Source: Aphrocallistes beatrix (lineage: Eukaryota > Porifera > Hexactinellida > Sceptrulophora > Aphrocallistidae). Taken from it: DNA of 64,000 nt. This document shows, one piece after another, positions 20,450 to 29,939 of the stretch. The stretch is taken from contig OY725495.1 in assembly GCA_963281255.1 (NCBI GenBank), positions 3,534,001-3,598,000 on the forward strand. The letters are read 5' to 3'. The notes beneath the pieces are model-generated. The model had not been told where the DNA came from and did no database searches. It saw only the letters and a list, made by a program, of their open reading frames with translations. Position 1 is the stretch's first letter. Each line of letters begins with the position of its first letter. Made by a program: the position numbers and the translations under genes.

Positions 20450-20956
20450 CTCTATGAGAAGATGACTACGATATCTTGTATATTTCGATTGTCTACAAGC
20501 AAACAGGCTGATAAGGAGGGAAAAATCATAGTAAAACATGTGGCAAGGCCTCTAATACTTGGAATATAATTAAAGGATTCATTACCCTGTTTCATAAATC
20601 ATTCTACTGAAATCATATTGAAAACTCGGGATTCTCAATTCAGCTCTTGATGAAAAGTTGACAAGATTTCCTCAACTGTAGAAACAGTTCTGTCTAGTAG
20701 GATGTGGAAAAAGTAAACATCGCAGCAACACAATAGGAGAAAAGAAGTCCACACAGCTTGGCGCGCGGGAAAAGTACGATGTGTTGAACGAAATCAATGC
20801 TGGAGAGGAATTAGCCGATTTCTTATTAAATCGAATTTGTACTCGAAAGTAACGTTTTGAATGGGATTCATGCTAGTTTTAGGAAATTGTTGTGACATTA
20901 TCCTTACTAATAAAACTCGATTAATGTGTATTTATATACGTATATACTATATACGA

Positions 20957-21021
20957 CCGCGCGCTTCGCTTGCTTGCGCGCTCCGCGGCTGGTAGACACG
21001 CCCTTTGGGCGCCTGCGGTCA
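20957..21021. repeat. GC-rich module, diverged copy 3
   Basis: GCGCGCTTCGCTTGCTTGCG matches the modules at 9352 and 10596. It has its own GACCGC...GCGGTC ends and abuts the foldback element at 21028. Confidence 0.6.
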
Positions 21022-21027
21022 CATTGA

Positions 21028-21813
21028 TTAATTATAAGGGAGATAACATCTCTAAATACTACGTCTGTCCTACTGATATTATAATCGAAAAATCACCAAA
21101 TTTGTCAATTTTTAAAAATTTTGATGCGTAATGATGACGTCATAACAGAGTGATGAGCCATCATTTTTTTAAATGATGTATCATATATATTAATATAGAC
21201 ATTCTATTAAAATTTCAGCCTTCTATCATCTAAAATGAATGAGTTATTGTGAAAAAACTGAAATTTCTAATTATAAAAAGGTGACGACGATGACATCATA
21301 ATTCCATGACGAGTAAAAATAAAAGTGCCAGTCAATGTAGTAAACAGAAAAAAAGAGCGCCGGGTCAAAATAGCGAATGAAAAAAATAAGCGCCGGGTCT
21401 AAAGGTTGCACGAAATAAATAAGCGCCCCGGCGCTTATTCGAAGCAATACGGTATATATAAGGTTATTTTTGGCATTTGTTAGGCTATGGCTCCTCTAAG
21501 TTCTGAGCTCAGACGAAAATGTCGAGTCATCATGGAATTATGACGTCATTGTCACCTTTTATAATTAGAAATTTCAGTTTTTCAACCATAACTCAGCCGT
21601 TTTAAGTGATAGAAGGCTGAAATTTTAATAGAATGCGTATATTAATATATCTCACATATAACAATCATCAAAAATGATGGCTCATCACTCTGTTATGACG
21701 TAATCATTACGCATCAAAAATTGAAAAATTGACAAATTTGGTCATTTTTCGTTCGATATCGATTATAACAGTAAACCAGACGTATTTAGAGATGTTAACT
21801 CCCTTATAATTAA
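21028..21813. mobile_element. 786-bp foldback element with ~290-bp arms
   Basis: 21028-21315 and 21520-21813 are inverted copies (outer ends TTAATTATAAGGGAG). The ~200-bp core carries GCGCCGGGTC repeats and AAGCGCCCCGGCGCTTATTC. No target duplication is obvious and there is no coding frame. Confidence 0.75.
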
Positions 21814-21820
21814 CTCAACG

Positions 21821-22240
21821 TGGCTTGGCAATTGCAGCAGCCGAAGTAGCACCGAAACAACAAAATCTATTCTCAACAATCAGTCTGACCCCTAATACCG
21901 TGGCGTCTAGAATTTCAAAAATGGGAATATACTTGACAAACCAACTTGAGAAGAAATCTGAAAGTTTCAAGTCTTTCTCATTGGCATTTGATGGCAGTAC
22001 GGATGTCTCTGACACAGAACAACTTTCTGTGCATATTCGGGGTATCTCCTCTCCATTTGAAATCCGCGAGGACATTATTGGATTGTTCCCAATGGATGGG
22101 AGAACTCAAGGAATAGATGTCAAGGATACTGTTAAGAGAATCATGGAACGACTTCCGTGTTTATCATGAAATCTTCTCTCTGCGATTGCAGATGGAGCTC
22201 CTAATATGATTGGGAAGGAGGTATGAGCTGTGAAAGTTGT
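21821..22240 (+). pseudogene. hAT transposase fragment (GTF2IRD2/ZBED-like)
   Basis: The frame reads ...LTPNTVASRISKMG, FKSFSLAFDGSTDVSDTEQL and HIRGISSPFEIREDI, matching the catalytic-core start of hAT transposases domesticated in GTF2IRD2 and ZBED genes. The DGSTDVSDTEQL motif holds the first catalytic Asp region. After SerLeuSer near 22166 a stop and shift follow, though ADGAPNMIGKEV is still legible. Broken at both ends. Confidence 0.75.
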
Positions 22241-22325
22241 TGAATGAGGTGGCCCCACCTCAACAAGACTGTCTTTCCTTACACTGCATAATTCACCAGG
22301 AGTCCCTCCACCTAACATATAACTA

Positions 22326-22601
22326 CTCTAGGGGTCCGAATAAACAGGGGGGATCATGCTAATAGGATTTCATTATTAAAATCAACAAAAAGAAATTCGA
22401 GCATATATTTACGCCTACGTAATTAGAATAAAGTACAATATTATAGTAGAGAATTCTAACTGATTCTGAACATCAAGTCAGAAACTATGGTTTGGTAAAA
22501 ATTCAAGTTTTAATTAGTATAAAAATTATTAAGCGGGGGGGGGGGTGGAAATTTTTTCAAAAATTAATAAGCGGGGGGGCCGTTTATTCGGACCCCTAGA
22601 G
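22326..22601. mobile_element. 276-bp inverted-repeat MITE with TA duplication
   Basis: The ends CTCTAGGGGTCCGAATAAAC and its exact complement are flanked by TA (22324-22325, 22602-22603). Poly-G tracts lie next to the right end. Confidence 0.8.
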
Positions 22602-22607
22602 TACTCA

Positions 22608-22644
22608 TTTCAGAAGTTGGTCACTATACATAGTATAGTCGGCA
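22608..22644. repeat. Short repeat shared with the NHL E upstream region
   Basis: TTTCAGAAGTTGGTCACTAT and the palindromic CTATACATAGTATAG recur at 62422-62455 with two or three changes. Confidence 0.6.
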
Positions 22645-22790
22645 AATTAAATATGTGATTATCGGGTGTGTATAATATAATCGAATTAACTCGATTAGGT
22701 CGAATAAAATGATATTGATCGAATTGCAACAAAAATGTCCAATTCTCTACGTAGCAAGAGTTTAGAAAAAGGTCTACTAAAATTTTTTTT
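22640..22790 (-). pseudogene. Decayed NHL-repeat fragment
   Basis: On the minus strand NWTFLLQFDQYHFIRPN aligns with NCKFLLQFGQSQFTRPN of NHL gene B, followed by traces of the next blade. There is no usable start or continuation. Confidence 0.6.
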
Positions 22791-23094
22791 GTGAAGGTGG
22801 AACAGTAGTATATGAAAATTTGCATCTAACCTGTTGATTTCCGAATTCTGCTAAATCATCATGATTACGCCATATTTTTTATTTTCCATCCTGAGTTGGT
22901 GACGCAACATAAACTATTTGTCTCTTCAACTACTTGGGTGGAAGTACACTCCCATTAGACAAACCTATCAAATATATATATAAATATATATATTCAATCA
23001 CGAAATTGCATCATTGAAAAGGAGTAAATAGCAGAAATTATACACACATAATATCTAGTTGCAACTATGAGAAGATTAAAGCATTCCCACTTCA

Positions 23095-24357
23095 TTAGAA
23101 AATGCTCACTACACCGCCTGGCATTGCACAAACGATTTTATCATTCGCTACACAAACCGACTTCGGGATTCCTTCTTTCTGTCTCCCTATTGTGCAGAAA
23201 AACTCTCCTCCAGACGAGAATACCTTGAGTTGAGAGTCAGAACACTCACTCAGAATGAAATTACCAAACGAATCAATGCAAAAGTGTACAGGTGTGCTAT
23301 TATCTTGGAGGTAGGCGCGGGGAATTAGAGATTGCGTTGACAAACCATCTGTTTTGAATGTCACCAAACACTTGTCATTATCACCAGGAGCCATAAGGAA
23401 GAGAACATTGTGGTAGAGTTGAATCTCCATAGGAAGGTTTAAAGGTCTTGAAAATTCAATGATTTTCATCCTAACTAGCAGGAAATTAAACACGCACACA
23501 CAATTAGCGATAGGGTCAGTGACGTAGAGTTTCTGATTCTCGTTATCTCCAACTATCCCGCGAGCGGCAAAAGAATGGATTAACTGCCTCGCCAGTAAAC
23601 CTCTGCTTGAAAAACTACAAATGCCTAGCAACGATTCGTCAGTCACGAATGCGTTGTCGTAATTAACGAATATGTCACAAGGACGTTTCAAAATTTTATC
23701 TCCAAACTCTGAAACGAATCCTCCTTCTAAGGTGAAAGACAGAACTTTGTGCTCTGACTCTGATACGATGAACAAGCGATTGTTCGTTTCGCAGAAGAAC
23801 AAATTCTTAACGTCTGTAAACTGCCCTGGTCTACAGCCTCTATTTTGAATGGTCGACTCAGGATGGTGCTTGGTTCTGTAAGACTTTAGTACTGTGCTAG
23901 CAGGATTCATCATAATTCTCCGTTCAGCTACTGTTTTAGGCAAAGCAGGTTCTGTTTCGCGGTCAGTTATTCGCAATTCACCTAAATTATTCGTCAGTTC
24001 AATTATTGGTTTAACATCGCAATGATGAAGGAAGATTTTAGGCTGTTTGATCCTATTTCTATGTATGGCTAGCTCTTGTAGTACGGGGTTGAGGGATGCA
24101 TTGTGTATGTGGGAAAATTGGTTATCTTTAATGCAAAGTGCTTCAATACCCTTTCTCATTGAATCTAACTTCTGAATCGCTTGGAAGTGCTTTTCTGTTT
24201 CGAAATGCCATTGTGCTTTCAGATTCTTCAACTCAGTTATTAATCTTATTCTGCGCTTATTTACACTCTCAAGTATCAGGTCGAACTGTTTGTTGATTAG
24301 AAACTCAGTCACCTCAAAAATATCTGCACAAGACACAGACGATACGGAACTTGTCAT
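23095..24357 (-). CDS. NHL gene C: coiled coil + divergent NHL propeller
   Basis: This is a 420-residue intronless protein read from the ATG at 24357 (MTSSVSSVSC); the frame also stays open a few codons upstream without ATG. Residues 15-110 are helical (ELKNLKAQWHFETEKHFQAI), followed by a linker with PALPKTVAERR. The C-terminal half has propeller blades (LFFCETNNRLFIVSESEHKVLSFT, KLYVTDPIANCVCVFN, FILSECSDSQLKVFS) less regular than in gene B. It has no RING or B-box. It lies 670 bp from gene D on the same strand, so the pair is a tandem array of old duplicates. Confidence 0.8.
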   Translation of the reverse strand: MTSSVSSVSCADIFEVTEFLINKQFDLILESVNKRRIRLITELKNLKAQWHFETEKHFQAIQKLDSMRKGIEALCIKDNQFSHIHNASLNPVLQELAIHRNRIKQPKIFLHHCDVKPIIELTNNLGELRITDRETEPALPKTVAERRIMMNPASTVLKSYRTKHHPESTIQNRGCRPGQFTDVKNLFFCETNNRLFIVSESEHKVLSFTLEGGFVSEFGDKILKRPCDIFVNYDNAFVTDESLLGICSFSSRGLLARQLIHSFAARGIVGDNENQKLYVTDPIANCVCVFNFLLVRMKIIEFSRPLNLPMEIQLYHNVLFLMAPGDNDKCLVTFKTDGLSTQSLIPRAYLQDNSTPVHFCIDSFGNFILSECSDSQLKVFSSGGEFFCTIGRQKEGIPKSVCVANDKIVCAMPGGVVSIF

Positions 24358-25029
24358 TGAGTAATTTAGAAACAACAAAAAGTTTATATGTAATATTTAC
24401 CCGAAGAAACTTAGTAAATAGTATAGATGCAATTTCCCATGCAAAAATAACTTGAAAATTGAATGCTTAGATATAAATACTACATTTAGATGTATAAGCA
24501 GCAAAATTAATACGCAATTAATGTATAAAGCGTATATGGTACGGACGTAGTAATTTAATACATTCCTCAATCTAGCCATTGCATCTACCATTAGTGGACA
24601 CAAATAATAATTAGCACCAAAAGTAATGTTGAATTAGTTCAATATCTGGGAGCGTATTGGCCAGGAGATTAAAGTTAACACTGTGTGTTCGAAGAAACTC
24701 TGAATTATGTAAATATGCTGCATGATCAAGATAGAGATAATTAATTTCATAATGTACACACTTGATTGCTTTCAAAACTGTGAAACTACTTACAAATGTC
24801 AAGAATTATAATTGCAGCATTGTAAAGAAATATTAATTAACAACATTAAAATAATAATAATAATAGCTAGTCATTCAGTCGCAGGAGTAAAATCGCAATT
24901 GTTAGGACTTACATTTATGAAATAGGGCAAGGGGACAAATAGCATGCATCACAAAAGTCACAAAATCTTATATACAAATTAAAGCAAATTGCGTAGTTAT
25001 GAAAGGATTGGGAGATAAAAGAGAGGGGA

Positions 25030-26463
25030 TTAGTAGAAACATAGAGCGTTATCTCCTTCACTAAAAGCGCAGACAACTCTCCCGTCCTTGATCACACAGA
25101 CACCAGTAGCTCCGTTAATGCTAGGGTTCCATCGCTGAGTTTGATCTCCTACCAGGTTACATAATTCCCCGTCTAACGTGAATACCTTTACTCCTTGAAC
25201 CTCAGCATCGGTTAGAAAGAGTTGTCCCGCGTGATCTGTCGAAAGGAATGAAGGGAAAAACACGTCAAGGCCCGGGGCTACCACGGACTGGACTAGATTC
25301 CCACACTTTGTGAAGCTATGAACTGTGAAATCAGTGCTTCGATCCAAAACGTAGATCATTTCTTGGATCATTATGATATCTTGTGGAAGCTGAAAGAAAT
25401 TTTCCAAAAAAACTTTAACAAAGTCCAAATCGGCGTTGAGAATACAAACTCTGTTGTTGATGCTATCAGCAACATATACATTGTGCATTTCATCAATAGC
25501 GATACCCCTTGGTCCATTTAATTCAGAAAAGCCTCCACCTTTGTTAAACAGCCCAATCTTAACGAGAGTAAAGGTGGTGAGCTTAAACTTGACAATTCCA
25601 TTCAACTCTTCGTCGGAGACGCAACAGAAATAATCCCTCATCGCGATCGAGTGCGGTTTGCGGAGGATATTATGCCCAAACTCCGTATCGAAAACACCAT
25701 CGCTAGAAAAGACCACCACTTTATGCGATCCTTGGTCCACAGCATACACTTTCTCCTCAACAGGATTGTAAACTAGGCCCAGAGGGCTGTCTATGTTTCC
25801 CACATCACTACCACGGTTACCACTAGAGTAGATTGGCATGTGCTTAGCCCTATAGGAAGCAGGTCGAATTGGAAGCGGGGGTTTGTCGCTAGGGATAGTT
25901 GGGAGTTGGGGTAAGGGTCCATGAAAATTACTGTATAGTTTAGCGGGCAGTGTGGAAGCATCTCTCGATTGGAGACTGTTTGATCTAGCGGTCAACTGAG
26001 GCGTCTTTTGAAGATACAAGTCCGGGCTGACAGAAGCACTTCGCACGCGAGGAGATCGTGGAGGGAGTGGAGGAGGCATCAACTCGTCCTGGACTAATTC
26101 CCCGAGACTAGGAATCATGCATAGGATGGGGGTAATATCGCACTCGAGATTGAGTTTGAGACCAGCTTCATTCATTTTTACTTTGATTGCGTCTCTCTCC
26201 TTCACGATATTCTGAACAGCTGACTCGTGAATCTGCGCAGCTTGGTTCTGACGAATAAATATATTTTCTAACTGCGTTCTCATTTTCTCTAACTCCTCGA
26301 GTGTCTTCAGATTCGAGTCGTGTTTTGATTTATAAGCTGAATGGATATCAGCCAGCTCACTCAAGAGCTGCTCACGACGAGCATTCAAGCACCTGAGTAT
26401 CTCTTCAAACTTCTCATTGATTAATGTTTCAATTGAGACAAATAAATCTTTCGAGTGAGACAT
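25030..26463 (-). CDS. NHL gene D: coiled coil, Pro-rich linker, NHL propeller
   Basis: This is a 477-residue intronless protein starting MSHSKDLFVS. Residues 5-110 form a coiled coil (RREQLLSELADIHSAYKSK). Residues 128-205 are a Pro/Ser/Arg-rich linker (PPPLPPRSPRVRS, DKPPLPIRPASYRA) with SH3-ligand-like PxxP runs. Residues 215-477 carry NHL blades (KVYAVDQGSHKVVVFSSDG, NVYVADSINNRVCILN, LFLTDAEVQGVKVFTLDG). The proline-rich insert is not in genes A, B or E and could recruit SH3 or WW partners. That role is inference. Confidence 0.85.
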   Translation of the reverse strand: MSHSKDLFVSIETLINEKFEEILRCLNARREQLLSELADIHSAYKSKHDSNLKTLEELEKMRTQLENIFIRQNQAAQIHESAVQNIVKERDAIKVKMNEAGLKLNLECDITPILCMIPSLGELVQDELMPPPLPPRSPRVRSASVSPDLYLQKTPQLTARSNSLQSRDASTLPAKLYSNFHGPLPQLPTIPSDKPPLPIRPASYRAKHMPIYSSGNRGSDVGNIDSPLGLVYNPVEEKVYAVDQGSHKVVVFSSDGVFDTEFGHNILRKPHSIAMRDYFCCVSDEELNGIVKFKLTTFTLVKIGLFNKGGGFSELNGPRGIAIDEMHNVYVADSINNRVCILNADLDFVKVFLENFFQLPQDIIMIQEMIYVLDRSTDFTVHSFTKCGNLVQSVVAPGLDVFFPSFLSTDHAGQLFLTDAEVQGVKVFTLDGELCNLVGDQTQRWNPSINGATGVCVIKDGRVVCAFSEGDNALCFY

Positions 26464-27355
26464 TAGTCTTTTTACTGTTTCAATGTATTACGTTTGAGCA
26501 TATATAATTCAAACTGGAAAGAGACTTAACTATTACAGTCGTATATTCATGTATATATATGATATTGACCTGAGAATGAGAGTATAAGCATAAATATATA
26601 TCTGTGGACGAAGGTGCAGAGGACAAGTTACTGAATAGCAAATAATGCTTTCTGTCAGAAAATATTTAGTTAAAGAAAATAGTAATGATAAATCAGCAAT
26701 TACTAGGTACTATAACATGGGGCATCATGTGGGATGGGTGGTGGGGAATAACAACACAACGAATGGTAGGTTGGACATTTTGTTAGCATATTACTTCTGT
26801 GTACTGATATATTTCCTTGCAGATTTAGCTCAAATCATTTCTGATCGTGACGAAGATATAAAAACAAAATAGAGTAATCATACCCATCATGATGAAATAC
26901 TACCTAAACTTAACATTGAAACATTTCTAGTTTTTCAGGAAAATGTAAGATTTAGGTTAATTTAAGAAAGAGTTTTAATCAAATTTACCATTTTCCAGAA
27001 AATAATTAGTCACTAAAAATTTGGGGTTTATTAATCTGGAATTAAGCAGATTCTAATAATTTAGAAATGCTGCACAACTCTGCACTGATTACAACTTATA
27101 CAATGACAAAAAAAAACAACCAGAAATAAATACTAACACCTCGAGATTTTGTCAAATTATTTGTCTCAGTTCATTCGAGGGTCCCTAATGCTAATGGAAA
27201 TCACAAAGAGAGCACTCTCATATTAAAACAGATAGTGACTATTCAATACATCAAATTATGATAATTCCACAATACAATGCTAGTATTAACCTAGCAACAA
27301 AGATCAAATCATAAACAATAGAAATTGCTTTACATCAATAATATAATATTACTAA
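26464..27355. other. Intergenic, no gene seen
   Basis: AT-rich DNA between NHL gene D and the 679-residue protein. A 75-codon plus-strand frame at 26645 has no support. Confidence 0.5.
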
Positions 27356-29395
27356 TCACATTTCACGTGCTAGCTCTTCATAATCAGCCTGAGAAGATAA
27401 GCAGACACGAGGACGAGGAGAATCATTTAATTGGAAAAGAGGAAGCGTGTGTGTAGCTGAGGGTGAAAACAGCAACTCTTCATTACAGAGAATTCTGAAA
27501 TCTTGTGAACTGTCCATGCAAGCAGAATTCTGAGAATTTGGTTTGTTTTCAAAATAATTCGGCAGTGATGTATTAGTGATGTTAGGAGGGGAAATTTCAA
27601 TGTTTTTAGGAGATAGAATATCTATATTAGGGGTATAGGCTGATACTAGAGGGGAGGAGAACTCTTCTGCTAAAGCATTAAACTCCGTGTTTCCTGAACT
27701 CTGAGAATGTTTTTCAGGTTTCTGGGGTGTAGGGGGTAATGAAGAGGCATCGAATAGCGGGGATTTCAAAAGCGAGTTCGAATCTGGAGATTTGATTTGA
27801 GAGATGCTGTTTCTACTTGTAAGACTTGTAAATGGAGAAAATTGACATTTTTCGTGTGTTAATGGTATCTCCTGTAAGTAAGTATAATCCTCTTCTTCAT
27901 TGTAATGTTCCAGAGCCTCGAATGCTTGGTCAGTAACCTGTCTCTTGGGCTGTGTGGGTGTGAACTGATTTCCTCGCTTGTCATTACTCTCACTGTTAGG
28001 TTCAAACTGCTGCAAATGATCTTCAAAGTTAGATATTAGTTTTTGGTGTAAAATATCGTGAGTTTGTTCTAAACTATTGGTCTGCAAAGTATTTAGGTAA
28101 TCTGCTTTTACCTCTGGATTTGTACTTCTGTGAACAATCGAGTTTATTGCATTGCAAAGTTCTCCCAGTAAAAATGAATCGTCTTGCTTCGTTTTAACAA
28201 TACTCTGATTCTGTATCAGCTTGGATAGGAGATTCTCACAAGAAGATTGAATGAAATTCTCATTAGCTTCGACAATTTCTGTGAAATTAGAAGTTAAAAA
28301 ATGAAGTGAATCAGCTTTTTTGCTAAAATCTTGTTCAGAAGGATCGAGATCAAGCCCAACTAACAAAACTAGAGTATTATCAGCAGTGATCCCTTCCAGA
28401 TTATTCACGTAGTAGAGTGAGCTTATTATCGGAGAGTTCGAATTAGATTTATTAACAAGCTTAACAGAGAATTTCCCCCATTTAACCCAGGTTTTGGGAG
28501 GCAAAACTGGAGCCGTTTCCGGAGTAAATAACAGCGTATTGTTCGGACCTATCAATATAACATTAACATCCAACAAATCGTCTCCTAATATTTTGCTTCT
28601 AGTCTTCAAAGGAGGTAGAAGACATGCGAGAAAGAAGATTTTCCAACGACATTTCTTGCAGTTTTCAACACAGATCGTCTGGGGCTTTGCAAGTCTACGA
28701 TAGTTTGGCGGGGTTATATATGAATTGACATTAGGAGTGTGACATTTTCTGAAACTATCTACATCGTTAGTAAAGTATTTTCCGAGCTGGTAATAGTTAA
28801 ACGGGCAAATTATTCTTTCATGTGTCCAGTTCAAAACCAGCGAGCCTTCATGAGTTAATTCCAAACTCGTATTTAGCTTGGGACTTATAATGGAGTGGAA
28901 ATGAAGAATTTCTTTTATTGAATCGAAAATTTTACTCGAATTGGAATCGATTGAATTTAAAATGAAATGAGGTGTGAATATTTGGAATAAATTCTCCTTT
29001 ATATCAGTACTTTCGTGTGATTCGATCATTTTCACACCTTTGTCTGAAACAATTAATTTCCTAACTGATTGGGAATTGGGAGCGTAGGATGAAATGAATA
29101 CGAAACAAGGGTCATGCGAAATTTCACACCTCTTATACAACTCAACCCATTGTTTCTGAATCGCGACAGTACCACCAAACACGTCCATGACGTCATCAAC
29201 CAAGGCCATTTTATTCCAACTCAATTTACAGTGCAAGGCTTCACCACTCAATTCAGGCGTTGTGTGTGTGTTAAGGTTTTGATCGGAAATATGAATGGCG
29301 AGTTTAGCATTTTTAAGTGATTGGGTTGTGAGCTGGGCAGAAGTTAGGATAATCAAGTTGATCAGTTCGTTTATCGTTGAAGTGATTACAGCCAT
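27356..29395 (-). CDS. Unrecognised 679-residue S/T-P-rich protein
   Basis: This is an intact single exon starting MAVITSTINE. The first ~420 residues look globular, with hydrophobic strands (LVLLVGLDLDPS, DVNVILIGPNNTLLF) and a Cys cluster (CVENCKKCRWK near 245). The last ~230 residues are low-complexity and acidic with many SP/TP sites (TPTQPKRQ, SPLFDAS, PPTPQKPEK, SPKN, SPPN), as in proteins phosphorylated by CDK or MAP kinases. A basic patch (TPTQPKRQVT) could be a nuclear signal. I do not recognise the family. A DNA-replication or cell-cycle factor is conceivable but not shown. Codon use and length argue for a real gene. Confidence 0.65.
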   Translation of the reverse strand: MAVITSTINELINLIILTSAQLTTQSLKNAKLAIHISDQNLNTHTTPELSGEALHCKLSWNKMALVDDVMDVFGGTVAIQKQWVELYKRCEISHDPCFVFISSYAPNSQSVRKLIVSDKGVKMIESHESTDIKENLFQIFTPHFILNSIDSNSSKIFDSIKEILHFHSIISPKLNTSLELTHEGSLVLNWTHERIICPFNYYQLGKYFTNDVDSFRKCHTPNVNSYITPPNYRRLAKPQTICVENCKKCRWKIFFLACLLPPLKTRSKILGDDLLDVNVILIGPNNTLLFTPETAPVLPPKTWVKWGKFSVKLVNKSNSNSPIISSLYYVNNLEGITADNTLVLLVGLDLDPSEQDFSKKADSLHFLTSNFTEIVEANENFIQSSCENLLSKLIQNQSIVKTKQDDSFLLGELCNAINSIVHRSTNPEVKADYLNTLQTNSLEQTHDILHQKLISNFEDHLQQFEPNSESNDKRGNQFTPTQPKRQVTDQAFEALEHYNEEEDYTYLQEIPLTHEKCQFSPFTSLTSRNSISQIKSPDSNSLLKSPLFDASSLPPTPQKPEKHSQSSGNTEFNALAEEFSSPLVSAYTPNIDILSPKNIEISPPNITNTSLPNYFENKPNSQNSACMDSSQDFRILCNEELLFSPSATHTLPLFQLNDSPRPRVCLSSQADYEELAREM

Positions 29396-29939
29396 TCACT
29401 AATATCTAAAAGTTAGTGTGAAAGAAAGAGAAATACAAATAATAATAAAAATAATGTTCACTACGTGGATTCCAAATTTCACTCTTAGAAAGCCCTAATA
29501 TGAATATTTGTTATAAATGTTTTGACTCATTAAATTTTCCTTAATTGGCACGAAGTTATGCTATGAAAATATCGCAGAAGGCGTCTAAAGGAAACGGAGA
29601 AATGTCTCCTCTGTTCCGGCATATATTTATGTGCATTTTTACGAACCAGTCAACAACGACCGTCACACCTCTACACATTTCTACCAAACTTGTGAAGTTA
29701 AGTGATTGTTCAAAATTTACTTCGATCTGTTTACTTTTATTCATGAAAAAAAGAATTGGTTAAATGTTAGAAATAATATTCCCTATCTTCCTTTGAAATC
29801 TAACCTGACTCTTGTTTACGATTATTTATCACAATAATAAAATAGCTCTTCAGACTAAATAATTCATCCAAAATATGTCATTAAAAATTAAGTTAGAACA
29901 CAAATATTCAACCACACAGCTTTAGTTCGCACTGCTGTA

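Noticed and set aside
20740..20850. Stretch reading KYDVLNEINAGEELADFLL, like a pogo/CENP-B helix-turn-helix start
   Set aside because: Too short and without a continuing frame. The resemblance is suggestive only.
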